Positions 8,239-17,883 are shown, numbered from the stretch's first letter. The stretch is DNA of 35,342 bases from a bacterium (GCA_021372535.1 JAJFUH010000052.1:1-35342); one strand, 5' to 3'. Notes: generated by a model from the sequence alone, not told the origin. Translations and numbers: made by a program.

Positions 8239-11187
8239 TTACTTGACGAGAAGCATTCGTCGGGTGACAACGGTCGAACCGGCTTCGATGCGGTAAATAT
8301 ACGCGCCGCTCGAATGGCCCATGCCATCCCACCTGACCGAGTATGTGCCCGGGACCATTGACGAATTATCGATCAGCGTATCGACCAGCTGGCCAGTTAC
8401 ATTATAGACTGACAGTTTGACCGGAGATGTTTCGGTGAGGCTGAAATTGATTGTCGTGGAGGGATTGAATGGATTGGGGAAATTCTGCGAAATCCGGATC
8501 GCTGCGGGGAGAGTATTCTCCTCGACCGCGACAACGGTGCCGGGTGCATGACTCAGAAAACCGTAATCGTCGAGCGCAGTCCAGCCGATCATCCAGTTGT
8601 CCTTGTCGAACGCGCCCTTGTAAGCGACCGTCTCAAAGAAACCGTCGTTCGGGATCGCCGCAAGGTTCTGATAGGCAGATCCGCTTGTGGCGGGACGCGG
8701 ATCCATGGCGCCATTGGGCTGGCGAGTGATGAAGGTAAGCATCGGATCGGCGATGGCGTTGCCGTTTTGGGCGAGCATATTGGCTGTATAGGCGGCTTCT
8801 CCTGATTTAACCATTGATACGGCTTCAAATGTCGATCCTGCCTTTATGTTGAAAAGAACGTTGTTCTTCATCACGAGCGAACCGTCGGCTACGCGATCGA
8901 CCGAGCCCTGGCCGGATGATGGTGTTTCGATGTAGAGGAGCTGACCGGACAGGTCGCCGATGATGTTGTTGGCCCAGGTACCAGCAGTGTTGTCGCGGAG
9001 GTGCATCCCGATCTTGGTTTCGGTTTCGGGTCCGTTCATGCCGGTACCGAGCAAGGTGCAGTTATACATCTGGGGGCGTGCCCATGGCTGGGCGTCCTCA
9101 GGCGCCACACCGCCGTCCTGCTCGGTGAGGGTGTCATTGCCTGTTCCCTCGCTCTGGATGGCGAAGCAGAACTGGAACTTGGAGCGGCAGCCTTCGTCCG
9201 TATCGAAGCAATCGTCCTCGCAGAAAGCCACCACAAAATGTTTCAGATTGACCGTGCCGCCGAAGATTTCGACACCGTCATCTTTCGATGCATACGATTC
9301 GACATAGTCAATTACGGTGTTATCGCCGACACCGCAGAGGGTGAGACCCTGCATTTCCTTGTTCGGTGCGAACACGATGCCGGTATGGCGGATTGAGATA
9401 TATTTCAGGACGCCGGAATTGTCATGGTCGTCATCGCCGCCGTAATTGGTGAAGGTCCATGTTGTGGGCATGCCTTCCATGGTCTGGACCTTGTTGGCAT
9501 TGTTGGTGGATGCCTTGCCGCAGAGCAGAACGCCGCCCCAGAAACCGGTTTCGAACGGGCCGACATCATCGGTGCTGTTAAGGTTGGTATCGTACTTGGT
9601 TGTGAAAATGATGGGGTGGTCGAGTGTACCGGCAGCGTTGATTTTGGCGCCCTGGCTGATGCAGAGAAAGCTCAGGCTTTCGAGCTGGCCGTCCTCGGCG
9701 CGGATAACCGTGCCCGGATCGATGGTGAGGGTATGGCCCGCGGTTACATAAACGGCACCGTTGAGAAGATAGTCGTTGTCGCTTGTCCAGTGGGTGTCCT
9801 TGTCGATGGGACCGGCATTAATGACGACTGTCTCGATCCCGCCGTGCTTGAGAAATCCGTACTTGTCGAGCGCGGTCCAGCCGATCATCCAGTTGTCCTT
9901 ATCGAATGCGCCCTTGTAGGCAACCGTTTCGAAGAAACCGTCATTCGGGACAACAGCCATGTTCTGGTATGCCGGGCTTCCGGTTTTTGGCCTGGGATCG
10001 AGTTTGCCGTCCGGCTGTCGGGAGATATTGGCGAGCATCGGATCGGTGATTGCGTTGGCATTATTAGACAGCATGGTGGCTGTATAGGCGCTTTCGCCCG
10101 ATTTCTTCATGCTGATCGCATCGAGCGTTGTCCCGGCTTTGATGTTGAAGAAGATGTTGTTTTTCAACACGAGCGATCCATCGGCTACGCGGTCCACGGA
10201 GCCCTGACCCGAGGACGGAGTTTCGATATAGAGGAGCTGACCGGAGAGGTCGCCGATGATATTGTTGGCCCAGGTGCCTGCGGTGTTGTCGCGGAGGTGC
10301 ATACCGATCTTGGTCTCGGTTTCGGGCCCGTTCATGCCGGTACCGAGAAACGTGCAGTTATACATCTGGGGACGCGCCCATGGTTCGGCGTCTTCGGGCG
10401 CCACACCGCCGTCCTGTTCGGTCAGCGTGTCGTTGCCCGTTCCCAGGCTCTGGATGGCGAAGCAGAACTGGAACTTGGCGCGGCAGCCTTCATCCGTGTC
10501 GAAACAGTCGTCCTCGCAGAAAGCCACCACAAAGTGTTTCATATTGACCGTGCCGCCGAAGATTTCGACACCATCATCCTTCGAAGCATACGATTCGACA
10601 TAGTCAATTACAGTGTTGTCGCCGACACCGCAGAGGGTAAGCCCCTGCATTTCCTTGTTCGGTGCGAACACGATGCCGGTATGGCGGATGGAGACGTACT
10701 TCATGATACCGGAATTGTCATGGTCGTCATCGCCGCCGTAATTGGTGAAGGTCCATGTTGTAGGCATGCCTTCCATGGTCTGGACCTTGTTGGCATTGTT
10801 GGTGGACGCCTTGCCGCAGAGGAGAACGCCGCCCCAGAAACCGGTCTCGAAGGGGCCGACATCGTCGGTACTGGCGAGGTCGGTGTCATACTTTGTCGTG
10901 AAAATGATGGGACGGTTTATAGTGCCGACCGCATTGATTTTAGCGCCCTGGCTGATGCAGAGAAAGCTCAGGCTTTCGAGCTGGCCGTCCTCGGCGCGGA
11001 TGACCGTGCCCGGATCGATGGTGAGGGTATGGCCCGCGGTTACATAAACGGCGCCATTGAGAAGATAGTCATTATCGCTTGTCCAGTGGGTGTCCTTGTC
11101 GATGGGACCGGCGTTGACGGTGATGGTCGCCGCGTGGGAAAGTGTCGGTACCGCAAGCATTAGTACAATAAGAAGAAGACGAAACAT
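8239..11187 (-). CDS. Type IX-sorted beta-helix-like surface protein with a 432-residue tandem duplication
   Basis: 982 residues. Start at ATG 11187 (MFRLLLIVLMLAVPTLSHA signal peptide), with GGAGG about 7 nt upstream. A longer in-frame start at 11277 would bury the signal. The mature protein begins with a module (NAGPIDKDTHWTSDNDYLLNG, LTIDPGTVIRAEDG, GVLLCGKA, DDGVEIFGGTVNMKHF, EDDCFDTDEGC) and repeats it almost residue for residue 432 positions later. This kind of sequence is known from FCB secreted proteins predicted to form right-handed parallel beta-helices. From about residue 900 it has FPNPFNPSTTINFSL and ends RRMLLVK, a type A type IX sorting domain, so it is probably surface-attached or released. 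It lies 105 nt downstream of the TonB-dependent receptor gene and is probably co-transcribed, with a terminator at 8183-8217. Its ligand or reaction is unknown. Confidence 0.85.
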   Translation of the reverse strand: MFRLLLIVLMLAVPTLSHAATITVNAGPIDKDTHWTSDNDYLLNGAVYVTAGHTLTIDPGTVIRAEDGQLESLSFLCISQGAKINAVGTINRPIIFTTKYDTDLASTDDVGPFETGFWGGVLLCGKASTNNANKVQTMEGMPTTWTFTNYGGDDDHDNSGIMKYVSIRHTGIVFAPNKEMQGLTLCGVGDNTVIDYVESYASKDDGVEIFGGTVNMKHFVVAFCEDDCFDTDEGCRAKFQFCFAIQSLGTGNDTLTEQDGGVAPEDAEPWARPQMYNCTFLGTGMNGPETETKIGMHLRDNTAGTWANNIIGDLSGQLLYIETPSSGQGSVDRVADGSLVLKNNIFFNIKAGTTLDAISMKKSGESAYTATMLSNNANAITDPMLANISRQPDGKLDPRPKTGSPAYQNMAVVPNDGFFETVAYKGAFDKDNWMIGWTALDKYGFLKHGGIETVVINAGPIDKDTHWTSDNDYLLNGAVYVTAGHTLTIDPGTVIRAEDGQLESLSFLCISQGAKINAAGTLDHPIIFTTKYDTNLNSTDDVGPFETGFWGGVLLCGKASTNNANKVQTMEGMPTTWTFTNYGGDDDHDNSGVLKYISIRHTGIVFAPNKEMQGLTLCGVGDNTVIDYVESYASKDDGVEIFGGTVNLKHFVVAFCEDDCFDTDEGCRSKFQFCFAIQSEGTGNDTLTEQDGGVAPEDAQPWARPQMYNCTLLGTGMNGPETETKIGMHLRDNTAGTWANNIIGDLSGQLLYIETPSSGQGSVDRVADGSLVMKNNVLFNIKAGSTFEAVSMVKSGEAAYTANMLAQNGNAIADPMLTFITRQPNGAMDPRPATSGSAYQNLAAIPNDGFFETVAYKGAFDKDNWMIGWTALDDYGFLSHAPGTVVAVEENTLPAAIRISQNFPNPFNPSTTINFSLTETSPVKLSVYNVTGQLVDTLIDNSSMVPGTYSVRWDGMGHSSGAYIYRIEAGSTVVTRRMLLVK
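8549..11117 (-). repeat. Tandem direct repeat, period 1,296 bp, inside the beta-helix gene
   Basis: Matching landmarks are exactly 1,296 bp (432 codons) apart, for example CCAGTGGG at 9787 and 11083, and the GTCGAGCGC segment near 8569 and 9865. Long stretches are identical at the DNA level and the rest differs mostly at third positions. This indicates a fairly recent in-frame duplication or ongoing gene conversion. Confidence 0.9.
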
Positions 11188-11292
11188 GTATGACCTCCGT
11201 ATGTATGGTGTATGTTGAAAACGTTCGAAAAACGATTTTTTTCCCGAGAATTTCACCTCCTTTGGGTTGTCGTGCAATCGATGGGTCGAACA

Positions 11293-14151
11293 TTAAAGGC
11301 TGTAGGTTATGTTGACCGAATACGACCGTCCTTTGCCGGACCTGCTCCTGAAGAATTCCTCGCCCCGGTAATCCTGAACCTTCTTCTCCTCGGCGTCCAG
11401 CAGGTTTTTAGCTGACATTTTCAACCTGACATGGCTCGACAGGTTTTTTGAGAATGAATAGTTGAGAGTGGGAAAAGGCTTTTCGTACACATCGGGAGTT
11501 CCGCCGAGCGAGTTTTCGGAAAGCCGCCTGCCGTAAATGTTGTAAAACAAGGTGCTCGATACACCCATTCCCTGGTTGTCATAGGAAAAATCGAGGTTGA
11601 AAATATAGGGCGACTGACCCATGAACGGACGGGTGGTTCCGGCGTCGGGGTTGTATGCCCTGATGAAAACCATCTCCTCCTCGGGTATGTCCACGACGGA
11701 TTTAACGAAGGTGCAGTTGGCTCCCACGGTGTAGTTTGCGAGAGATGAGTGCAGAAGGTCGAGCGCCGAGCGTGTCTCGAGCTCGAGCCCTGTCACTCTG
11801 GCCTCCTCTACATTGGAGAATGTAGTTTGTCCATCGTAATCGACGATTACCCGCTCGATGGGATTCTTCATGTCTTTTACGAACAGGCTTGCCGAGAGCA
11901 CCTCTCCGGTCCGGAAGAACCATTCCCACCGGATATCGTAGTTGGTAATGAGCGTTCGCTTGAGATCGGGATTGCCGACCACGAAAGCTCCGGCGCCGAA
12001 ATCGTAGGTGGCGTAGGGCGCCATTTCGCGAATGGTCGGACGGGCTACGGTTCTGCTCCAGGCGAGCCGGAGATTCATATCCGATATCAGTTCGTATACG
12101 AGATTGACCGAGGGGAGGGTGTCGTTGACTTTCACCGTGCCTTTGGTTTCGGGATTTTCCACCGACATGTCGGTCGCCTCGTACCTGAGACCGCCAATGA
12201 ACCGGAGTTTCGAGGTCAGCCCGATATCGATCATGCCATAGCCGGTGTCGATATTCTGGTTGCCGTTGTAGAGCGAGGACGGGTATTTGAGTTCGATGAT
12301 AGTGAGGCCGAAGACATAGGGCGTTTTTGTGCTGTCTATGAGCCCGAGGTGGCTTTCCGAAAAATAGTCCGCGCTGTCGCCGGTATAAATAATGTTCGTT
12401 TTATCGTCCGGCTTCTGGTATTCGAACTGGCGCTGGACAAAGGAGCGCTCTTTTCTCGATATCTGGCCGCCGAATTTGATGGAGTTTTTCTCTTCGTTTC
12501 TGAATTTGAACGGGACACTGATGTCGGCTCCGGTTTCGCCTGTCGATTCCGTCAGCTTGCGGAACGTTCTGGTCGGACGCTGAAAATAGTTATTATAGAG
12601 ATTGTAATTGGGGTTATCGGGCTCTTCGGTGTTGTAGGTATAGGTAAAATACCGGAGATCGGGTTCGTTCTGGGATGTTTTAGACGAACTGTGGCGCCAT
12701 TCGACACGTATCCCCGCTAATCCCGGGAATTTGTGGTCGCCGCTGAACTGGATTGTCCGCAGAAAGCGATCGTTGTAAGAAAGGACATTCGGCTCGAAGG
12801 TACGATCGACGGAGATATTCTCGCGGTAGGTTCCCGAAAGAATGCGAGCTGTCTTTTCGCCGTTCTGGCTCACCAGCGAATTGATTCCGATCTTGTGGTT
12901 CTCGTTAAAACGGTAGGCGAGATCGAGCAGCCCGCCCCACAATACATCTTCAGTACTCTTATAATCGGTAAGCTGCATGTATTCCGAAAGTTCCGGGGCT
13001 TTAGGGTCGGTGAGTTTCCAGAGCCCGACATAGCCGTCATCGTACGATACGAAACTGCGTGCATAACTGAGGCTTCCCAGAATACCCAGCGGACTGCCGA
13101 ACAGCTTGTACTGGTTCCCGAGTGAGACGGCGTAACTCTGGTTGAGTCCCGCGTAGCCATTCGAGGGTTTCATGGTATTGTTGAATACCTTGCTGTAAGA
13201 GTCGAGCTCATATGCGAGGTCCTTGTCTCTGCGGGCGACGGTTGCGCGGGGAATCTCCACATCCGGATCTGCGAGAATACCGGGAATCTCAATCTTTTCG
13301 CCGGCAGTCCCCGTCCACGTGGTTCCGGCGTTGTAAGTCAGATAGTCGCCGGTGAGGTTGGACTGGGGATTGTACGAAGTACCGAGGGAAACGGTGAGGG
13401 TGGGCTTTTCGGGAAACGATTTGGTCTCGATGTTCACTGCGCCACCGGTAAAACTGCCCGGTTTGTCGGGTGTGAACGTTTTCTGGGTCACGATGTTCGA
13501 GATGAGATTCGAAGGAAAGAGGTCGACCTGAACAGTCTGGTTGTACTGGCTCGTGCTCGGGAGTTCCGACCCGTTGAGCTGAATATTCATGTAACGGTCG
13601 CCGAGGCCGCGGACAACGACGCTCTTGCCTTCCACCACCGTGGTGCCTGTCACCTGCTTCATGGCGTCCGCCACATTCGAACCTCCCGCCTTGGAGATCG
13701 CTTCGGCGCTGACAGCGTCGGTCACCGCTTCCGACTCCTGGCGCTCCTTGAGCACGGATGCCTCGGTTTCCTGAATCGCCCGCGCCTTGACCGTGACTTC
13801 TTTAACTTCGAAGGCTTCGGGATTGATGGTGATGGCGAGCGTCACCGTTTTATTTTTTCCGACGATTACGCTGTCGATCCGCGTCTCCGAATAACCCACC
13901 ATACCGGCGATAACTGTGTAAGTCCCCACGGGGACGGAGGGGATGACGAACTTCCCTTCGATATCGCAGACGGCGCCGAGCCTGGTTCCATCGAGCCTGA
14001 CCACCGCACCCACCATGTCCTCTCCCGTCGACCCATCCACCACGTTTCCGGTAATCGTCCCTTTTCCGATGTCTTGCGCCTGCAGGGAACAGGCGAAAGC
14101 GAGAACATACATGATACAGACCATATGAACAGTAAATAAATGTCGATTCAT
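11293..14151 (-). CDS. TonB-dependent receptor with carboxypeptidase-regulatory N-terminal domain
   Basis: 952 residues, ATG 14151 with AAGGATT 7 nt upstream. A signal peptide ends near LQAQ. Residues about 30-115 form a CarboxypepD_reg-like domain (GTITGNVVDGSTGEDMVGAVVRLDG, GTYTVIAGMVGY). Then comes a plug (DAMKQVTGTTVVEGKSVVVRGLGDRYMNIQLNG, DLFPSNLISNIVTQKTFTPDKPGSFTGGAVNIET) and a long beta-barrel ending in SVNITYSL. TonB-dependent receptors import bulky substrates across the outer membrane using TonB/ExbBD energy. The gene downstream encodes a sorted beta-helix-like protein, so the two may act on one surface substrate (inference). ExbB/ExbD/TonB genes lie a few kb away on the same strand. 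Substrate not assignable. Confidence 0.9.
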   Translation of the reverse strand: MNRHLFTVHMVCIMYVLAFACSLQAQDIGKGTITGNVVDGSTGEDMVGAVVRLDGTRLGAVCDIEGKFVIPSVPVGTYTVIAGMVGYSETRIDSVIVGKNKTVTLAITINPEAFEVKEVTVKARAIQETEASVLKERQESEAVTDAVSAEAISKAGGSNVADAMKQVTGTTVVEGKSVVVRGLGDRYMNIQLNGSELPSTSQYNQTVQVDLFPSNLISNIVTQKTFTPDKPGSFTGGAVNIETKSFPEKPTLTVSLGTSYNPQSNLTGDYLTYNAGTTWTGTAGEKIEIPGILADPDVEIPRATVARRDKDLAYELDSYSKVFNNTMKPSNGYAGLNQSYAVSLGNQYKLFGSPLGILGSLSYARSFVSYDDGYVGLWKLTDPKAPELSEYMQLTDYKSTEDVLWGGLLDLAYRFNENHKIGINSLVSQNGEKTARILSGTYRENISVDRTFEPNVLSYNDRFLRTIQFSGDHKFPGLAGIRVEWRHSSSKTSQNEPDLRYFTYTYNTEEPDNPNYNLYNNYFQRPTRTFRKLTESTGETGADISVPFKFRNEEKNSIKFGGQISRKERSFVQRQFEYQKPDDKTNIIYTGDSADYFSESHLGLIDSTKTPYVFGLTIIELKYPSSLYNGNQNIDTGYGMIDIGLTSKLRFIGGLRYEATDMSVENPETKGTVKVNDTLPSVNLVYELISDMNLRLAWSRTVARPTIREMAPYATYDFGAGAFVVGNPDLKRTLITNYDIRWEWFFRTGEVLSASLFVKDMKNPIERVIVDYDGQTTFSNVEEARVTGLELETRSALDLLHSSLANYTVGANCTFVKSVVDIPEEEMVFIRAYNPDAGTTRPFMGQSPYIFNLDFSYDNQGMGVSSTLFYNIYGRRLSENSLGGTPDVYEKPFPTLNYSFSKNLSSHVRLKMSAKNLLDAEEKKVQDYRGEEFFRSRSGKGRSYSVNITYSL

Positions 14152-14366
14152 GAATAATCCTTTTTGATAAGGAAAAAAAAGTGTACAATTGGGGATTTAC
14201 AGGTGCCCTGCCGTTATGATGGTGATAAAATAGAGAAGCACTGTTAGGGGTATATTACGCTTGGGATAGAATTCGGCTAAAATGGGTGGGCGTTTCGTCC
14301 CCTCGTGACATGGAGGACAGGACGCAGCCGGGGGATCAATGGCGGAATATCACAACAATTCCTGCA

Positions 14367-16265
14367 TCAGACAGGTTCATTTCCTCCGTTCACGAACGGC
14401 TGCGGACCGTTAATGAACATCTCGTCGGATATTTCGATAAACGCATACTTGTCGGCAGAATTTTTTGCCTGTTTCTTCAGCTCGGCGAGTATGGTGAAAA
14501 TCGTCTCTTTATCGCAGTGTTTACGATCTTTCGGAACAACCAGACAGCCGGCACTGACTTCAAGGAGGGGATATCTCTTTCTCCGCCCGTTTCTGTCGTT
14601 CGAGATGATGTAACCATTCCTCTGATGTTCCGGCCGATAGATGCTTTTAACATTCTCACGGAACTGATTGATAATATCCCGGACAAGCCCGTTGCTTTCC
14701 TCGAGCGAAACAGCCTCTAAATCGATTCCGATGAAGAAATCGTCACCGCCGATATGACCGATGAACATGTTTCGTCCGTTCTGAAACTTCCGCAGAATAT
14801 CGGAAAAAAGGAGTATGGCTCTGTCACCCTGACGGAAACCGTACAGGTCGTTCAATGGTTTGAAATTATCGAAATCGAAATAGACGAAGAAATACCCGGC
14901 GGTGTTCAAATCGAGCGCCTGTGAGATGTAGCGGTTGATAGCGTTGTTTCCCGGAAGTTTTGTGAGAGGATTCTGCTCGCGCGCTTCGGCGATGTTCTTT
15001 TCGTTCAGCGCCATCAGAAGGGCATTGGCATCAAGAAAACCGACATAACGGCCGTTTTCGGACAGCAATATTCCATCACCGTTCGAATGGGTCGAAAAGA
15101 GCCCGAGAATCGTTTCCACCTGTGTCCGAATCTCGGACACAGGTATTTTCGTGATGAACTTCAGGATGTTTCCGGATGACTTGTTTTTCAGGATATCCTT
15201 TCCGTATGGCGAATATACGTAATCCTTGAGGTCCCGCTCGCGGATGACGCCAACCGGTTCACCGTTGCCGTTGATGACCGGGAAAAAATTGTGGTAATTT
15301 TTCCGGAAGCCTTCGAGCACGGTACACATGCTGGTATAATCGCCTTTTTCGTCGTGCAGGTTGATCGTCTTAATTTTCTGCATCTGGCTGATAATAATAT
15401 CGTGGTCGGAGGAGGGCGACCGGTTGTCGTTAGTTGTGATGTCGGCGATGACGTTGTACTGTTTTTTAATCTCATCGAGAAAAAGGGTGGGCCGCTGGAT
15501 GAAAAAACCCTGGACGTAATCGCACCCGAGCTTCTTGCACTCGAAAATCTCATCCGCGGTTTCCACTCCCTCGGCGATCACCGTTATTCCCATCGTATGG
15601 GCCATCCGGACGGTGGTTTCCACACAGAGCTTCTTACGGGAATCGCCCGCGATCCCTGCGATGAAAAAACGATCGATCTTGATGATGTCCGGCTCGGAAT
15701 GGTAGAGCAGTTCGAGGCCGGAAAAACCCACGCCGAAATCGTCTATCGCTATTCTGATGATTTCGTTCGGTGTGGTGCGAAGCATGCTCTTAATGTCTTT
15801 AACCTTGATATTGTTGAGCACGAGTGTTTTACAGTCGTGACGCTCTGAAATCTCGTAACAGAAAGAGCCCGGGTGGAGGTGAAAACGGTCGATGATTGTC
15901 AGGGAGTTTCCCTTCATATACTCCGGAGTTACGAGCGTTCTGTTGTCTATGTTGTAGAGTATCTTGATCTGTTTGTGAAAGGGGATTTGTGTGAATTTTT
16001 CAAGCACCTTGGGTTTCAGGAGAGAATCGAGATAGTACAGCATCGAATCGGCGTAGGCAGCGTCGAAAACATCCTGTATCGTACTGAATCCCGCCGCATC
16101 GTAGTTCCTGAGCAGCGCTTCAAGTCCGTAACATTCACCGGAATAGATATTCACAATCGGCTGAAAAGCGAAATCGAACGATTCGACGAATCCTTTCCAC
16201 TTCTTTCTGAGGCTTTCGTCCAGGTTATCCAGAGAAAGGACACGATTGTCACATTCAGTAAGCAT
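14367..16265 (-). CDS. EAL-CBS-GGDEF cyclic-di-GMP signalling protein
   Basis: 632 residues, ATG 16265 with an AGAGGTAGA-like ribosome site. Domains in order: EAL phosphodiesterase (about 20-265), a CBS pair (about 285-410) and GGDEF (about 430-610). EAL catalytic landmarks are intact: GLEALLR (about 49), ILYNID, YEISER, IAIDDFGVGFSGLELL (about 177), IKIDRFF, EGVET and QGFFIQRP. The GGDEF half keeps FDFDNFKPLNDLYGFRQGD, but its signature reads IGGDDF (about 505), a D in place of the E, and I see no RxxD inhibitory site upstream of it. Best reading: a c-di-GMP phosphodiesterase regulated by the CBS domains, with the GGDEF half regulatory or weakly active. No transmembrane segment is apparent, so it is probably cytosolic. 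It lies 114 nt downstream of the TPR gene that ends the Exb/TonB cluster. Confidence 0.9.
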   Translation of the reverse strand: MLTECDNRVLSLDNLDESLRKKWKGFVESFDFAFQPIVNIYSGECYGLEALLRNYDAAGFSTIQDVFDAAYADSMLYYLDSLLKPKVLEKFTQIPFHKQIKILYNIDNRTLVTPEYMKGNSLTIIDRFHLHPGSFCYEISERHDCKTLVLNNIKVKDIKSMLRTTPNEIIRIAIDDFGVGFSGLELLYHSEPDIIKIDRFFIAGIAGDSRKKLCVETTVRMAHTMGITVIAEGVETADEIFECKKLGCDYVQGFFIQRPTLFLDEIKKQYNVIADITTNDNRSPSSDHDIIISQMQKIKTINLHDEKGDYTSMCTVLEGFRKNYHNFFPVINGNGEPVGVIRERDLKDYVYSPYGKDILKNKSSGNILKFITKIPVSEIRTQVETILGLFSTHSNGDGILLSENGRYVGFLDANALLMALNEKNIAEAREQNPLTKLPGNNAINRYISQALDLNTAGYFFVYFDFDNFKPLNDLYGFRQGDRAILLFSDILRKFQNGRNMFIGHIGGDDFFIGIDLEAVSLEESNGLVRDIINQFRENVKSIYRPEHQRNGYIISNDRNGRRKRYPLLEVSAGCLVVPKDRKHCDKETIFTILAELKKQAKNSADKYAFIEISDEMFINGPQPFVNGGNEPV

Positions 16266-16379
16266 ATCTCTACCTCTTCCACAGTTTGTTTGAAAGACAA
16301 CAAATTCATGCGGCCAGGACTGTGCATACCGGTCGGTGAGTGTTGCTGCTGTTCCGGTTCGGAAAATTCTGAATCGGCG

Positions 16380-17198
16380 CTATCGGGTCTGTTTCTGTCG
16401 CGCCTCGAACTCCTTCTCGATATCGAGTTCTTCGAGGGTTTGCCTGATCACATCGATGTAGTGTTCGGCGTAAGCTTTTGTTTCGAGGTTTTTCGAAGCG
16501 ATAGTGTATTCCTCGATAGCCTCCCGGTATTTCTTGTTGAAGCGGAGGTAATCGGCGACAGCGACTCGGGCGCGAGCGTGCCCGGGGTCCTTTGTAAGGA
16601 TGATTTGTGCGGTTTTATATGCGTTTTCGATATCACCAAGATCACTGTATGCGATGAGAATCTTTTCGAGAACTTCGATTTTTCCGGGATTGAGCTCATC
16701 GGCCTTTTTGAGGAGGGGAAGAGCATTTTTTTGCTGGCCGAGTTTCATGTAGAGGAGCGCCTTACCGTACCGCAGGTAGAAATTCCCGGGAAGCGCTTCG
16801 ATTCCGCGGTCGTACGCAGTGAGGGCGCTGCCGGTATCACCGGCGTTGTCCAGCGCGACCGGCAGCATCCGCAGGGCTTTCTCGTTGGCCGGGTCGCTTT
16901 CGATTACCCGCGCGAAGGCTTCGGCGGCTTCCTTATAGCGCTTCAGGCCGTTCAGCGACAGGCCGCAGGCGAACTGGGCATTGATGTTCCGTCCATCGAG
17001 CGCGTAGGCACGTTCGAAATGGGCGAGAGCCCCCTTAAAGTCGTTTTTCTTATAAAGGGCCAATCCATCGCGGTACTCGTCTCCGGATTCCCGGTTCACG
17101 ACTACATCACTTTCCTGGGCGCCCCGGATATCCGAAAAAGGCGCAAGAAAAAGCACGACCATCGTCCCCGCGAGTATATACGGAAACAAACTCCTCAT
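16380..17198 (-). CDS. Exported TPR protein of the Exb/TonB operon
   Basis: 272 residues beginning MRSLFPYILAGTMVVLFLAPFSDIRGA, a signal peptide or N-terminal anchor. Several tetratricopeptide repeats follow between about residues 40 and 235, with the usual spacing (YRDGLALYKKNDFKGALAHFERAYALDGRN, YKEAAEAFARVIESDPAN, YREAIEEYTIASKN). The C-terminal end is charged. It starts 10 nt after tonB, so it is almost certainly the last gene of that operon. TPR proteins at this position are common in ExbBD-TonB operons of several phyla and probably act as a periplasmic scaffold for the complex. That role is inferred from context. Confidence 0.85.
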   Translation of the reverse strand: MRSLFPYILAGTMVVLFLAPFSDIRGAQESDVVVNRESGDEYRDGLALYKKNDFKGALAHFERAYALDGRNINAQFACGLSLNGLKRYKEAAEAFARVIESDPANEKALRMLPVALDNAGDTGSALTAYDRGIEALPGNFYLRYGKALLYMKLGQQKNALPLLKKADELNPGKIEVLEKILIAYSDLGDIENAYKTAQIILTKDPGHARARVAVADYLRFNKKYREAIEEYTIASKNLETKAYAEHYIDVIRQTLEELDIEKEFEARQKQTR

Positions 17199-17208
17199 GT
17201 CAGCCCCC

Positions 17209-17883
17209 TCACTGTTCGAGCTCGAATGTGTATTTCATCTGTACCCAGCACTTGACCGGCATATCGTTCTGTTTCGCCGGTTTGAACGTCGTCTTCATCG
17301 CCGCCTGGATCGCGGCGTCCTTGAGCAGCTCCGGCCCTTTCATTACTTCGGCCTTTTCAACGGCCCCGTTCTTACCGACGAGCGCACGGACGAACACCGT
17401 TCCCTGGACACCGGCTTTCCGCGCCTCCTCGGGATAGGCAGGTGCTACCTCGCCGATGCGTTCCGGTTGCTCCTCGACCGCGAAGAACTCGAAAATTTCC
17501 TCCTCCACGGGCGCTTTTTCGACGACCGCCTCCGGTATGATCACCGGTTTCACCTCATTCGAGACCGGAGCATTGAGGTCGAGGGACGTATCGTCGATGG
17601 TGACGTCATCGAGCGAAACATCATCGCTCACTTCGAGAGGCATGGCGAGCTTCGGCGCGGGAGCGGTCACGCGCTGCCGTGTCTCCGGGATGTTTTCGAG
17701 CTGGATGATGACCGGCGGCGTTTTCACCTTTTTCTCGAGTTTTTCCTGCTTCACGATGGGAATGTTCAGCCCGAAACCGATTGCTATGATGGTGACAAGG
17801 GCACTCCCGAGAAGAATACGCGGCGACCGTTTGTGGAGATCGGCGCGTGGATTCTTGAAACCGATTATGGACGTCGATGTCAT
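17209..17883 (-). CDS. tonB: TonB-family energy transducer
   Basis: 224 residues. One transmembrane segment (about 24-42, ILLGSALVTIIAIGFGLNI) follows a short cytoplasmic lead. A periplasmic spacer rich in P, V, E and D (about 43-140) lacks the classical long Pro-Lys repeats. The C-terminal TonB domain (about 145-224) is clear: AYPEEARKAGVQGTVFVRALVGKNGAVEKAEVMKGPELLKDAAIQAAMKTTFKPA, then WVQMKYTFEL. Its start overlaps the exbD stop by 4 nt (ATGA), indicating translational coupling. It would transfer proton-motive-force energy from ExbB/ExbD to TonB-dependent receptors, of which two are encoded nearby. Confidence 0.92.
   Translation of the reverse strand: MTSTSIIGFKNPRADLHKRSPRILLGSALVTIIAIGFGLNIPIVKQEKLEKKVKTPPVIIQLENIPETRQRVTAPAPKLAMPLEVSDDVSLDDVTIDDTSLDLNAPVSNEVKPVIIPEAVVEKAPVEEEIFEFFAVEEQPERIGEVAPAYPEEARKAGVQGTVFVRALVGKNGAVEKAEVMKGPELLKDAAIQAAMKTTFKPAKQNDMPVKCWVQMKYTFELEQ

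Noticed and set aside
9424-11163. 579-codon open frame on the plus strand, antisense to the beta-helix gene
   Set aside because: It mirrors the duplicated minus-strand gene, has no ribosome site or signal, and its repeats are those of the real gene. The minus-strand frame has a signal peptide, sorting tail, ribosome site and terminator.
15873-17255. 460-codon plus-strand open frame
   Set aside because: It runs antisense across the EAL-GGDEF and TPR genes, both of which have clear families on the other strand.
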